From contig NZ_CP023701.1 of assembly GCF_008704535.1 (NCBI RefSeq), positions 248,001 to 312,000 on the forward strand: a stretch of DNA of 64,000 nt, read 5' to 3'. Below are positions 33,462-42,844 of this stretch, one piece after another; position 1 is the stretch's first letter; every line of letters starts with the position of its first letter. Source of the DNA: Streptomyces subrutilus (GTDB lineage Bacteria > Actinomycetota > Actinomycetes > Streptomycetales > Streptomycetaceae). The notes below the pieces were generated by a model that was given only the letters and a program-made list of their open reading frames with translations, did no database searches and was not told the DNA's origin. The translations under genes were made by a program, and so were the position numbers.

Positions 33462-34985
33462 ATGACTCGACAACGTACGTGCGACACCCCCGGACCGCGG
33501 GCATGGCTCGGGCTCGTGGTGGTCCTCGGCCCGGTCCTCCTCGTCTCCATGGACGGATCGATCCTGTTCCTGGCGATGCCGCGGATCGGCCGGGCCCTCT
33601 CGCCCAGCGCCGACCAGGCGTTGTGGATCCTGGACGTCTACGGCTTCGCCGTCGGCTCCCTACTGGTCGCCTTCGGCGGGATCGGCGACCGCTACGGTCG
33701 GCTGAGGCTCCTGATGGCCGGCGCGACCGCGTTCGGATTCGGATCCGCCGGCGCGGCCTTCGCGCCGACCCCCGAACTCCTCATCGCCTGCCGGGCGCTC
33801 ATGGGCGTGGCGGGCGCGACCCTGCTGCCCTCGGCGCTGGCCGTGCTGAGCGAACTGTTCCCCGACCCCCGGCACCGGGCGCGGGCCATCGGACTCTTCG
33901 CCGCCGCCTTCGCGGCCGGGTTCGCCATCGGCCCGATCGTGGGCGGCATCCTCCTCGGCCGCTTCTGGTGGGGCTCGGTCTTCCTCGTCAACCTCCCCGT
34001 CATCCTCCTGTTCCTGCTGTTCGCGCCGGTCCTCCTGCGCGAGGTCGCAGCGAGCGGGACGGGACGCGTCGACCCGCCCAGCCTCGTGGCCTCCGCCGGT
34101 GGCCTGCTGCTCACGGTCCACGTGGTCAAGCAGTGGGCCGCGGAAGGCGCATCGGCCCTGGCGATCGTCACGATGCTCCTCGGCATCGCGGTGCTGGCCT
34201 GGTTCGTCCGGCGCCAACAGCGCCTCGAACACCCGCTGATCGACTTCTCCCTCTTCCGTGACCGGGTGTTCACGATCGCGATCATCACCGGCCTGCTGCC
34301 GCTGGCCGCGTGGTCGGCGACGGCGTTCCTGACCGGCGTCCACCTCCAGTCGGTACTGGGCCTGAGCGTCCTGCACGCGGCGCTCTTGGCGCTCCCCGGC
34401 GCGGTGGTCCTCACGGTCACCTGCGCGCTCACGCCGGTCGTCGTCGAGCGCATCGGCAGGAAGGCGGCGCTCGTCGCCTGCCACTTCTCCATCGCCGCCG
34501 GTCTGTTGCTGCTCCTTCCCACCACGACCACGGACGGGGCCGGTTGGTACGTCGCCTCGACCGCGCTCGCCGGCGTGGGATACGGCATCTCCTTCAGCGT
34601 CGTCGCGGACACCGCCGTCGGCGCGGTCCCCGCGGAGCGGGCCGGATCGGCCGGAGCGATCGCCGAGACCGGCAACGAGATCGGCAACGCCCTCGGCATC
34701 GCGGTCCTCGGCTCGCTCGCCGCGGCGCTCTACCGCCTCCAGGGCCCGGACCTCGCCCCCACCCTCGACGAGACCCTCGCACTCCCCGCCCTCGCACCGG
34801 CCGTCGTCCAAGACGCGAAGGCGGCCTTCCTCACCGGCCTGCACGTGGTCGTGTGGGTCGCCGGCCTGCTGCACGCCGCGCTCGGAGCCACCACCCTGCG
34901 CCTACTCCGAGGGGCGGGATCCGGTAAGGAGCGTGACGCGAGTTCCCGGTCGGCCTTCACCGGGTGGCGTGACCCAAGTAGATGA
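33462..34985 (+). CDS. MFS drug:H+ antiporter, DHA2 (14-TMS) type
   Basis: 507 residues from ATG 33462. It has the QacA/SmvA-like beginning VLLVSMDGSILFLAMPRIGR, motif A between TM2 and TM3 (GGIGDRYGRLRLLMAGATAF), motif C-like AAAFAAGFAIGPIVGGILLG, and about 14 hydrophobic spans. Such proteins export cationic drugs and dyes. The long frame from 33288 overlaps the regulator and is not used. Control is probably by the divergent XRE protein. Substrate unknown. Confidence 0.92.
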   Translation: MTRQRTCDTPGPRAWLGLVVVLGPVLLVSMDGSILFLAMPRIGRALSPSADQALWILDVYGFAVGSLLVAFGGIGDRYGRLRLLMAGATAFGFGSAGAAFAPTPELLIACRALMGVAGATLLPSALAVLSELFPDPRHRARAIGLFAAAFAAGFAIGPIVGGILLGRFWWGSVFLVNLPVILLFLLFAPVLLREVAASGTGRVDPPSLVASAGGLLLTVHVVKQWAAEGASALAIVTMLLGIAVLAWFVRRQQRLEHPLIDFSLFRDRVFTIAIITGLLPLAAWSATAFLTGVHLQSVLGLSVLHAALLALPGAVVLTVTCALTPVVVERIGRKAALVACHFSIAAGLLLLLPTTTTDGAGWYVASTALAGVGYGISFSVVADTAVGAVPAERAGSAGAIAETGNEIGNALGIAVLGSLAAALYRLQGPDLAPTLDETLALPALAPAVVQDAKAAFLTGLHVVVWVAGLLHAALGATTLRLLRGAGSGKERDASSRSAFTGWRDPSR

Positions 34986-35257
34986 AGTCCTCATGGGAAA
35001 GGCGTCTTCCCGTGCGGGTTGCCCTCCTGTCCCGCACCGCCCCACGTCGCACCGCCCGTTGACATGGCCTCGATATCGCGGCCGGGTGCAGGCCGCAAGG
35101 CGCCTTTCGTGATCTTCAGCCGAAGAGGCGCTCGCACACGGTCGCGGTCGAAGGAATGGGGGACGGGCTCGTAGACGTCCGTTGTGATGGGACAGTCATC
35201 GGCGATTCCCAGGAGGGCCTGGCGCCGGTTCTCGTCGGCGCGAACCGGCGCTTCGTG

Positions 35258-36037
35258 TCAGTGGGCACTGATGATCAGTGCGTGGGGGTGGGTGAGGTAG
35301 TCCGACCAGTGCGCGTCGGTTTCGGTGGTGTGGAGGGTGGGGGCGCTCCAGCTGATGTCGGTGAATCCCGCTTCTCGGAGTGCACTTTGGTGGGCGTGGC
35401 GGGACCAGCGGTGGGCGGTGGCCGTGAAGGTGTTGGTGCCCACCCAGGTGTTCAGTTCGACCAGGTGGCCGTCTGGCGGTTCTGTGGATTCGTCGTGGCG
35501 TGGGGTGACGTCGTGTCGTGGGGTGACGTCGTGGCGTGGGATGAGGGTGAAGCCGTAGGGCCGGTAGTAGTCGGGGGCGGTGGCGAAGTCGGGGTTGAGG
35601 GTGGCTGCGATGAAACGGCCGCCCGGGGTCAGGAGGGTGCGGGCGGTGCGGCAGATGTCGGTGAGCTGCCCCTGGGTGGAGGCGTAGGGCAGGACGTAGA
35701 CGCAGACGACGGCGTCGAGACTCTGCGCCGGGAGGGGCGGGGGTTGGGAGATGTCGTGCAGGAGGTAGGTGATCCCGGTTCCTTCGGCCTGGTCGCGCTG
35801 TCGGGCGTGGGCGATCATTCCGGCGGACTGGTCCAGGCCGGTCACGGCCGAGGCTCCGCTCTTGGCAAGGACGCGCGCGTACAGGCCGGCGCCGCAGCCG
35901 AGGTCGGCCACCCGCTTGCCTCGGATGTCGCCGATGGCGGCGAGGACCGAGGGGATCTCGATGTGGCCGCGGAAGGGCAGCCCCGCTTCGCTGGCGTCGT
36001 ACAGCTCGGCGGCTTGGTCGAAGGCTTGTGCGGGCAT
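35258..36037 (-). CDS. Class I SAM-dependent methyltransferase of the cyclodipeptide cluster
   Basis: 259 residues from ATG 36037. Motif I is KRVADLGCGAGLYARVLAKS, followed by VTGLDQSAGMIAHARQRD and LDAVVCVYVLPYAS. Near residues 165-185 there is a tandem RHDVTPRHDVTPRHDE, encoded by three 18-bp DNA repeats (about 35491-35545). The gene lies 14 bases after the P450 in the same direction, so the three-gene operon CDPS-P450-methyltransferase is likely one unit. It probably methylates the oxidised diketopiperazine. Confidence 0.88.
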   Translation of the reverse strand: MPAQAFDQAAELYDASEAGLPFRGHIEIPSVLAAIGDIRGKRVADLGCGAGLYARVLAKSGASAVTGLDQSAGMIAHARQRDQAEGTGITYLLHDISQPPPLPAQSLDAVVCVYVLPYASTQGQLTDICRTARTLLTPGGRFIAATLNPDFATAPDYYRPYGFTLIPRHDVTPRHDVTPRHDESTEPPDGHLVELNTWVGTNTFTATAHRWSRHAHQSALREAGFTDISWSAPTLHTTETDAHWSDYLTHPHALIISAH

Positions 36038-36051
36038 GGAGTGGTCCTCTC

Positions 36052-37272
36052 CTACCAGGCGACGGGCAGACAGACGGGGCGCACGAAGATGACGTCGTTG
36101 CGCCAGGGAACGTGGTGCTCGTCGACGGCCAGGTACAGCGTGGGGAAGCGTTCGAAAAGGGAACTCAGGGCAGCCCGGAGGTAGACGCGGGAGAACTGGG
36201 ACCCCAGGCAGTAGTGGGGCCCGGCACCGAAGGTGGCCGCGGCGTCGGTCTTCCGGTGGATGTTGAACTTCTCGGGGCTGTTCACGTGTGCGGGGTCCCA
36301 TGTGGCGGCTTGCATGGAGGCGACCACGGCCTCGCCGCGGCGGATGACCTGGCCGTGCAGTTCCACGTCCTCGGTGGCGACGACGGGGAACCCCAAGACC
36401 CCGTTGTGGTAGTAGCGCAGCACTTCCTCGGCCGCGCACGGCCACAGACGGGGATCGCCGAGGCACTCGTCGAGCTGCTTGCGGTGCAGCATGAGGATCA
36501 TGGACCCGGTGGTGGTGGGTGCGACGACCGCGTCCGAGCCGGTGAAGAACAGCACGAAGGCCGTGCCGAACATCTCTTCCTCGGTGATGACACCGGTGTC
36601 GACGGCCTTCAGGAGGGCGCCCAGCGGATCATCGAGTGCAGGCCTGCGTCGGCGCACCTCGATGACCGCCGCGACGAATCTCTTGATCTCGTCGGTCTCG
36701 TTACCGGTTGCCTCGGGTCCGGCGAGGATGCTGGCACACGTCGGGAACAGGCGCTCGTGCGCGTCGTGGAGCTCGGGAGGAACCCCCAGGATCTCGCGCA
36801 TCACGATGAGCTGGAGCCGGGCCGCATAGGCGGTGACGAGGTCGGTCGGGTTGGGCCCGGCCGCCATCTCCTCCAGCAGGCTGCCGGCCCGCTCACGGAT
36901 CAGCGGAAGGTGTTTCTGCGTCGCCCGGCGGGTGAAGTAGGGGCTGACGACCTGCTTGACGCGGGTGTGGTCGGGCGGATCGAGGTTGAACAGGCCACGG
37001 CCGATGGTGGTCAGGTCATCGCCCGCGATGCGGGGTGTGCCGGGAGCCGCCAGGTTGCGGGAGAAGCGCGGGTCCGCGAACACCTGGGCGATGTCGTTCT
37101 TGCGGGTCAGCATCCACACCCGGTCCCCGCTGGGCATGGCCACCGGGCACACCGGCCGGTGCTTCTGCGCCCATCGGATCAGCGGCGGCAGCCTGCCCAG
37201 GTCCCCCAGCGCGAAGGGGTACCGCAGGGGAAGGTCCTGTTCGGTCCGGGCGCTGTGCTCCAGGATGCTCAC
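36052..37272 (-). CDS. Cytochrome P450 of the cyclodipeptide cluster
   Basis: 406 residues from GTG 37272, overlapping the synthase stop as GTGA. The heme loop TFGAGPHYCLGSQFSR puts the Cys at residue 355; the K-helix has EEVLRYYH, and the I-helix VLFFTGSDAVVAPTTTGS. P450s next to cyclodipeptide synthases hydroxylate, aromatise, dimerise or couple nucleobases to diketopiperazines. No ferredoxin is encoded here, so it would use one from elsewhere. Substrate is presumably the product of the enzyme at 37269. Confidence 0.92.
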   Translation of the reverse strand: MSILEHSARTEQDLPLRYPFALGDLGRLPPLIRWAQKHRPVCPVAMPSGDRVWMLTRKNDIAQVFADPRFSRNLAAPGTPRIAGDDLTTIGRGLFNLDPPDHTRVKQVVSPYFTRRATQKHLPLIRERAGSLLEEMAAGPNPTDLVTAYAARLQLIVMREILGVPPELHDAHERLFPTCASILAGPEATGNETDEIKRFVAAVIEVRRRRPALDDPLGALLKAVDTGVITEEEMFGTAFVLFFTGSDAVVAPTTTGSMILMLHRKQLDECLGDPRLWPCAAEEVLRYYHNGVLGFPVVATEDVELHGQVIRRGEAVVASMQAATWDPAHVNSPEKFNIHRKTDAAATFGAGPHYCLGSQFSRVYLRAALSSLFERFPTLYLAVDEHHVPWRNDVIFVRPVCLPVAW

Positions 37273-37946
37273 GGTGTCTCGTCCTCCCAGGTGGCGATCG
37301 CGTACCGCTGCCCAGGGTGCGGAACGAGAGCCTTGCTCTCCCCGCTGACCAGCGGATGAACCAGCTCCATGTCGCGGTGGTAGAGGAACACGGAAGAGGA
37401 GACGTCGAAGATGCTGGGGCCCTCGGTCACGAGGGGCAGTTCGGCCAGGGCATAGCCCACGGCCAGATCGATCGCCGACTCGTCCGGGACGCTGCGCCCC
37501 GCCCCGCGGACCGCCTCGCGTGCGGTCCGCCTGCAGGCCCGCCTCACCACGGGGTCGGCCGCGTAGGCGAGCTGGACCCTGTGGCGGGCACGGGTGTAGG
37601 CGGGCCTGGCGTGCAGCTGGGTCCAGGTGTGGACGTGCCGCTCCGGCTGGACCATGCCGGCGTCCCGCAGCGCGCGCAGGGCCGGGTTGCGCAGTTGGGT
37701 CCCCGCCCGCCGCGCACGGTGGACCGCCTCACCGGTGGCGAAACCGGCGGCGACCAGGGTGTGCGCAGCCTCGTAACCCGGCGTGAAGACATCGACCCTC
37801 GGGAAACGAGCGTGCGCCCAGGTCACCAGAGCCTCGATGTACCGACGGCTGTACCGGCCGTTCCACGGGCTCAGACCGATCAGGGCGTGATCGCACTGAT
37901 CGGGAAAGAACGTTTCACCCCCAGACAGCGGTGACAGAGAGAACAT
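37269..37946 (-). CDS. tRNA-dependent cyclodipeptide synthase (CDPS)
   Basis: 225 residues from ATG 37946 with GGAAGGAG upstream. CDPSs take two aminoacyl-tRNAs and make a cyclic dipeptide by way of an aminoacyl-enzyme on Ser. The catalytic Ser is S26 in ALIGLSPWNGRYS, with N29 three residues later. Y165 and E169 (VGYALAELPLV) and Y189-H190 (VFLYHRD) match the other active-site residues, and the Asn/Tyr/His set indicates the NYH subfamily. Spacing S26 to Y165 is close to that of characterised members. Coupled by a 4-base overlap to the P450. The amino acids used cannot be read reliably by eye. Confidence 0.9.
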   Translation of the reverse strand: MFSLSPLSGGETFFPDQCDHALIGLSPWNGRYSRRYIEALVTWAHARFPRVDVFTPGYEAAHTLVAAGFATGEAVHRARRAGTQLRNPALRALRDAGMVQPERHVHTWTQLHARPAYTRARHRVQLAYAADPVVRRACRRTAREAVRGAGRSVPDESAIDLAVGYALAELPLVTEGPSIFDVSSSVFLYHRDMELVHPLVSGESKALVPHPGQRYAIATWEDETP

Positions 37947-38297
37947 TCGCGCTCCTTCCCAGGAGGGAGATCGTCAACTGGATGGAGTCCACTGCCCGGA
38001 CAGCTGTGAGGCCGCGCCACTCGGAAGCGGCAGACATCGAAGAGCCATGGGCCCCGCACCCCTCATGGGCACAGGGCCCCGGCCGCGTCGAGCGCGACCG
38101 CCCGGGCGGCCCGTGTCGCGCTTGCCGCGTCGCCCGCAGAGGTCCGACGTCGGCTTCGTCGTCCGAGAGCCTGGGAACTGACGTACGGGGCCAGCTCTTG
38201 TCACGCGGCGGTACTCCGAGCCCCCACCGGTTCGCGATGGGTCAACTGCGCGGGCGGTCCGATGCCCTCTGCGCCGACGACGCCGACCGGTCGGGTG
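37947..38297. other. Gene-free stretch upstream of the cyclodipeptide synthase
   Basis: About 350 bases with no supportable gene. It must hold the promoter of the CDPS operon and the 3' end of the EF-hand gene. No clear operator or hairpin was picked out. Confidence 0.4.
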
Positions 38298-38852
38298 TCA
38301 GACGCTCCGGTCGAGCGGCCCGAGCAGCCAGTTGCCCGGAGCATCGAGGTCGGCGCTGAGGTAGAACTCGGAGATCGCCTGCCGGTACTCCTCGTGGCTG
38401 ATCACCCCGTCCCCGTCCCGGTCGAGCTTCTCGAAACCCGCCGCGGAGTTGACCGGGGAAACGCCCAGCCGGCCGGCCATACCCACGTACTCGTCCCGGC
38501 TCAGGACCCCGTCGCCGTCCGTGTCCAGCGCCTGCATCGTGGCATCGGCGATCGCGAGAATCGCACCGCTGAAGTGCTCGGGCGAGGTGACGTTGGCCTC
38601 CATCGCGGCGATGAACTCCGCACGCGAGACCTGGCCGTCGCCGTCGGTGTCGCCGTGCTTGAGGAGCAGCTGCCACCACTGCTCGAACGCGTCGCGCATC
38701 GCGGCAGTGCTCGCGGGGTCGTTGTCGGCCACCATCGCGAACAGGCCGGCCATCGCCAGAAGATCGTCCTGAGTGAGCTGGCCGTCCTTGCCCTGGTCGA
38801 ACCAGTCGAAGAGGATGCTGAACTTCCGGCTCTTCACTGCGCTCGTCGTCAT
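38298..38852 (-). CDS. EF-hand calcium-binding protein
   Basis: 184 residues from ATG 38852. Calcium loops are visible: degenerate DQGKDGQLTQDD near residues 20-31, and canonical DTDGDGQVSRAE, DTDGDGVLSRDE and DRDGDGVISHEE. This four-hand layout resembles the calerythrin/sarcoplasmic calcium-binding type found in actinomycetes. It is cytoplasmic (no signal peptide) and probably buffers or senses Ca2+. The longer frames past 38852 are low-complexity. No link to its neighbours is evident. Confidence 0.9.
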   Translation of the reverse strand: MTTSAVKSRKFSILFDWFDQGKDGQLTQDDLLAMAGLFAMVADNDPASTAAMRDAFEQWWQLLLKHGDTDGDGQVSRAEFIAAMEANVTSPEHFSGAILAIADATMQALDTDGDGVLSRDEYVGMAGRLGVSPVNSAAGFEKLDRDGDGVISHEEYRQAISEFYLSADLDAPGNWLLGPLDRSV

Positions 38853-39231
38853 CCCGGCTCGCTCCTCGTTCCCGCAGGCCGCGCCCGACGCGCGGCGGCG
38901 TTCCGGACAGTAGGAGCAACCCGACCGCGAACACCAACCAGCCCCCGGTTCCCTCACCCGACTGGCCCAAGCCGAAGCGATAGAAGCCGTGTTCATACCG
39001 AATCCGCGGCCTGACCGAGCCGATGCGACTCCCTCTCCCCCGCACTCCGGGAACCGGGTTCGATCTCTGCTGCCGCCACGGTGCGCTCCGCTCGACATCT
39101 GGAAAGGGGGACTCGTGCGGCCGGGTTGAGGCCGCGAAACGATCTTGCCCACCCCGCGCGACACCACGCGGCGAAATCCGGCCACCGATCGGCACCCGGG
39201 AGAAGGGGCCGGTCGGCAGTCGACGTACGCG
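38853..39231. other. Gene-free stretch between EF-hand and PucR genes
   Basis: About 380 bases. Open frames here lack ribosome sites and domain patterns. It contains the upstream region of the EF-hand gene and the 3' end of the PucR gene. I see nothing else in it. Confidence 0.35.
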
Positions 39232-40371
39232 TCAGTCGATCTTGCGACCGAGCGCCAGCGTCAGTTCCAGGACCCGGTGCGGCGATGCGAGATCCGGAAA
39301 CAGCTCCCGCAGCTGCGCCATCCGGTACCGGACCGTCTGGGGATGGACGAACAACGCCGCCGCCACCTCGTCCCTCCTGCCCTGGTGCAGCAGCCACGCC
39401 CGCAACGTCTCCTCCAGCCGCCGCGCCGTCGCGACGGGCAAGGTCTGCAACGGTGCGAGGGATCGGGCACGCAGGTCTGCGAACGCGTCCACGTCGGCGC
39501 TCAGCACCAGCTCGGGCAGGTGGTCTTCGGTGTCGCGGATATCAGAGGAGAGGGAGCGCGCGCGTACAGCTCGTGCGTACGAGGCGGACGCACGGGTCCA
39601 TGGCCGGGCCGGGCCGACCACAGCGGTGCGGCCGGTCAGCTGCCGCAGGAGATGTGATCGATCGGCATCGGGGACGAGCAGCACACCGGTGGCGTCCGGC
39701 AGATCGTCGAGGACGAGCGTGCTCGGGTCGAGTACGCGGTAGGCAGGCCGAGCCTGGGCGGCCGGCAGCAGGACCGCGGTCAGCGAAACCGGCGGCTGCC
39801 ATCCGGCCCGTTGACCAGAGGCCAGCAGCGTGTCCGGGCTCGCGCCGGCCAGGAGGTCGCGGGCCAGGTGTTCCAGGTGGCGCTCATGGGCCCTGCCCCG
39901 GGCGGCCAGTTCGTCGGCGTGGCCCGCGGCGCTCGCGGCAGAGAGCTCGTCGATGTAGGCGAAGGTCAGCTCGGCGAACTTGGCGACCTCGGCGGCAGGC
40001 AGACCGACGGGTACGGCACCCGCTGCCAGGCATCGCCAGGCTACGCGGGCGCCGACGCGGTAGGCGCCGAGTAGGGCGTCCATCGAACGGCCGTCGCGCA
40101 CCTCGCCACGGCCCAGCTCGTAGGCCGCGTCACCGGCGTCGCCGCTCGTGGCGTTCCCGCTCGCGAGGTCCAGGTAGTGCCCCAGGGCGGTACGGACGGC
40201 TCGGCGGATGGTGGCGCCCATGTGGCCCGAGAGGGCGTTGGCATAGGGAGGTACCTCTTCGATGATCGCTTGGACGACCTCGTCGGCGGTGGTCTTCAGC
40301 GCGGCCCGAAGCGCGGTGACCGTCGTCTCATCCAGAGCCAGTTCGCTGGCCCTCCGGATCGCATGGCTCAC
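39232..40371 (-). CDS. PucR/CdaR-type transcriptional regulator
   Basis: 379 residues from GTG 40371, preferred to TTG 40392 because GCAGGGAAC lies about 9 bases upstream. The C-terminal HTH_30 domain is clear: LEETLRAWLLHQGRRDEVAA, ALFVHPQTVRYRMAQLRELF, PDLASPHRVLELTLALG. The N-terminal part (EVPPYANALSGHMGATIRRA, AYRVGARVAWRCLAAG) is the RsbR/PucR-type sensory region. Divergent from the desaturase operon at 40459, which it probably controls in response to lipid or redox state; the target is inferred from position. Confidence 0.9.
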   Translation of the reverse strand: MSHAIRRASELALDETTVTALRAALKTTADEVVQAIIEEVPPYANALSGHMGATIRRAVRTALGHYLDLASGNATSGDAGDAAYELGRGEVRDGRSMDALLGAYRVGARVAWRCLAAGAVPVGLPAAEVAKFAELTFAYIDELSAASAAGHADELAARGRAHERHLEHLARDLLAGASPDTLLASGQRAGWQPPVSLTAVLLPAAQARPAYRVLDPSTLVLDDLPDATGVLLVPDADRSHLLRQLTGRTAVVGPARPWTRASASYARAVRARSLSSDIRDTEDHLPELVLSADVDAFADLRARSLAPLQTLPVATARRLEETLRAWLLHQGRRDEVAAALFVHPQTVRYRMAQLRELFPDLASPHRVLELTLALGRKID

Positions 40372-40458
40372 GTTTTTGTTCCCTGCGCACAATTCGACTG
40401 AACAGATTTACGTCCTACGGTCAGGACTTTACCCCTTGCGGCACAGCAAGCTGGAGCC

Positions 40459-41514
40459 ATGACGAGTGCAGCCCTCCGCAGCAGGGCGTGGAAACTGCTG
40501 GAGATGGTCACGACGCCGCTGCTGCCGTCGGACTACCTCGACCTGGTCAGCCCGCTGCGTGCGGGCGCCGACCTGCGTGGGCGCATCGAGGCCGTGCACC
40601 CCGAGACGGGTGACGCCGCGACTGTCGTGATCAGGCCGGGACGGGCCTGGCGCGGCCATACAGCCGGTCAGTACGTGCGTGTCGGGGTCGACGTCGACGG
40701 GGTGCGTCTGTGGCGTGCCTACTCGATCACCTCGCCGACACACCGCCAGGACGGCCGCATCACGATCACCGTGAAGGCGATCCCGGACGGCAAGGTCAGC
40801 AACCACCTGGTCCGCAGGGCGAAACCTGGCACGCTGGTCCAGCTCGATCATCCGGCCGGTGACTTCGTGCTGCCGCGGGACAAGCCCGCCAAGGTGCTGT
40901 ACCTGACGGCCGGCAGCGGCATCACGCCCGTGATGGGCATGCTGCGCGACATCGAGTTCGACGATGTCGTCATGGTCCACTCTGCGCCACGGCCGCAAGA
41001 CGTGATCTTCCGCGACGAACTGCATGACCTGGTCGCGGACGAGAAGATGCGGCTCACCGAGGTGCACACCGACACAGACGGCATGCTCGACATCGCCCGT
41101 CTCGACGAGCTCGTCCCCGACTGGGCCGAGCGCGAGACCTGGGCTTGCGGGCCGGCGGGCCTGCTGGACGCCGCCGAAGGGCACTGGACCGGACACGCCA
41201 TACGAGAGCGCCTGCACACCGAACGCTTCCGCCCCGGCATCGTCGTCGCCGGAGACGGCGGCGAGGTCACGTTCAGCGCCACCGGCAAGACCGTCGACGC
41301 GAACGGCGCCACGCCGTTGCTGGACATCGGCGAGGAGGCCGGCGTGCTCATGCCCTCCGGGTGCCGCATGGGCATCTGCTTCGGCTGCGTCACACCGCTC
41401 AAGGCGGGCGCCGTCCGCGACCTGCGCACCGGCGAGATCACCGAGGCCGAGCCGGGCGTCCTCATCCAGACCTGCGTGTCCGCCGCTGCGGGCCCCTGCG
41501 ACATCGAACGGTAG
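40459..41514 (+). CDS. Ferredoxin reductase with C-terminal 2Fe-2S domain (desaturase electron donor)
   Basis: 351 residues. The FAD domain has R-A-Y-S in GVRLWRAYSITSPTH, the NAD(P) domain has VLYLTAGSGITPVMGMLRDI and WACGPAGLLD, and the plant-type [2Fe-2S] ligands are in PSGCRMGICFGCVTPL with the fourth Cys in LIQTCVS. This is the layout of mycobacterial Rv3230c, the partner of the stearoyl-CoA desaturase DesA3. The gene is 7 bases from a desaturase gene, which makes the same role very likely. Ribosome site CTGGAG precedes the ATG. Confidence 0.9.
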   Translation: MTSAALRSRAWKLLEMVTTPLLPSDYLDLVSPLRAGADLRGRIEAVHPETGDAATVVIRPGRAWRGHTAGQYVRVGVDVDGVRLWRAYSITSPTHRQDGRITITVKAIPDGKVSNHLVRRAKPGTLVQLDHPAGDFVLPRDKPAKVLYLTAGSGITPVMGMLRDIEFDDVVMVHSAPRPQDVIFRDELHDLVADEKMRLTEVHTDTDGMLDIARLDELVPDWAERETWACGPAGLLDAAEGHWTGHAIRERLHTERFRPGIVVAGDGGEVTFSATGKTVDANGATPLLDIGEEAGVLMPSGCRMGICFGCVTPLKAGAVRDLRTGEITEAEPGVLIQTCVSAAAGPCDIER

Positions 41515-41521
41515 GAGCACC

Positions 41522-42640
41522 TTGACCGCCATCGACCCCACCGCCCACCTGACCTCGGAGCAGATCGAGGAGCTTGGCCGCGAGCTGGACGCGATCCGCG
41601 ACGAGGTGATCGCCGACCGCGGCGAGAAGGACGCCGCCTACATCCGTAGGGTCGTCTCGGCGCAGCGCAGGCTGGAGCTGGTCAGCAGGGGCGTGCTGCT
41701 GTTCTCGATGTTCCCGCCCGCGTGGCTGCTCGGCACCGCCGGTCTGTCCGTGGCGAAGATCATGGACAACATGGAGATCGGTCACAACGTCCTGCACGGC
41801 CAATGGGACTGGATGCGAGACCCGAAGATCCACTCCACCACCTGGGAATGGGATCACGTCTCGCCGTCCGAGCAGTGGAAACACTCGCACAACGAGCTGC
41901 ACCACACGTACACCAACGTGATCGGCAAGGACAACGACCTCGGCTACGGCATCATGCGCGTCGACGAGGACCAGAAGTGGCACCCGTTCCACCTCGGACA
42001 GCCGTTGTGGAACCTCATCAACGCCTGCTTCTTCGAGTACGGCATCGCCGCGTACGACCTGGAACTCGGCAAGAACCTGCACAAGCGCCGCCGCCGGACC
42101 CCGGAATTCCGCGCGCGGGCCAGGGCCGTGGGCCGCAAGATCCGCAAGCAGGTGCTCAAGGACTACGTGATCCACCCGCTGCTCTCGGGCCCGTCGTTCC
42201 TCCCCACGCTGGCCGCCACCTTCACCGCGAACCTGGTGCGCAACATCTGGTCCCACTCGGTGATCATGTGCGGGCACTTCCCCGAGGGCGTGCAGGTCTT
42301 CGAACGCCGGTCGATCAACGGCGAGACGCGCGGCCAGTGGTACCTGCGCCAGATGATGGGCTCGGCGAACATCAGCGGCAGCAGGGCCATGCACTTCATG
42401 ACCGGCAACCTGTCGCACCAGATCGAGCACCATCTGTTCCCGGACCTGCCGAGCAACCGGTACGCCGAGGTCGCGGTGAAGGTACGCGCGCTGTTCGAGA
42501 AGTACGAGCTGGAGTACGTCACCGGGCCGCTGCCCACGCAGGTGTTCTCCGCGTGGCGGAAGGTGGTCCGGCTCTCGCTGCCGAACAAGAAGCCCAGGGT
42601 CGAAACGCCGGGTGGCCAGCAGGAGCTCGTCGCGCTCTGA
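41522..42640 (+). CDS. Membrane fatty acid desaturase (DesA3-like)
   Basis: 372 residues from TTG 41522, with AGGAG 5 bases upstream; no better start exists. The three iron-binding histidine boxes are present: GHNVLHGQWDW, HSHNELHHTYTN and LSHQIEHHLFPD. Hydrophobic spans lie around residues 55-75 and 210-240. Such enzymes introduce a cis double bond (commonly delta-9) in acyl chains of CoA or lipid. It receives electrons from the upstream reductase and is probably regulated by the divergent PucR protein. Confidence 0.92.
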   Translation: MTAIDPTAHLTSEQIEELGRELDAIRDEVIADRGEKDAAYIRRVVSAQRRLELVSRGVLLFSMFPPAWLLGTAGLSVAKIMDNMEIGHNVLHGQWDWMRDPKIHSTTWEWDHVSPSEQWKHSHNELHHTYTNVIGKDNDLGYGIMRVDEDQKWHPFHLGQPLWNLINACFFEYGIAAYDLELGKNLHKRRRRTPEFRARARAVGRKIRKQVLKDYVIHPLLSGPSFLPTLAATFTANLVRNIWSHSVIMCGHFPEGVQVFERRSINGETRGQWYLRQMMGSANISGSRAMHFMTGNLSHQIEHHLFPDLPSNRYAEVAVKVRALFEKYELEYVTGPLPTQVFSAWRKVVRLSLPNKKPRVETPGGQQELVAL

Positions 42641-42844
42641 CTCCCGGGGATCGCTGCTCTCCCCCGACGAACCCGGCCGGGGCGCGGGTGGGGCGTCACC
42701 GCCGCCCACCCTGAGCGCACCAGCAAGCCGCCTCGATGACTCGCCCGTGGGCTGGTGGCGGGGTGGCAGGTCCTTGGCTGCCAGCCCTGTCGGGTCTGCC
42801 CGTGCGGGCGGCACCGGTACCGGTGCAGCCGCCAGGGTGGGCTG

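Noticed and set aside
40371-40392. TTG start for the PucR regulator at 40392
   Set aside because: GTG 40371 has a better ribosome site at proper distance and starts at the conserved region.
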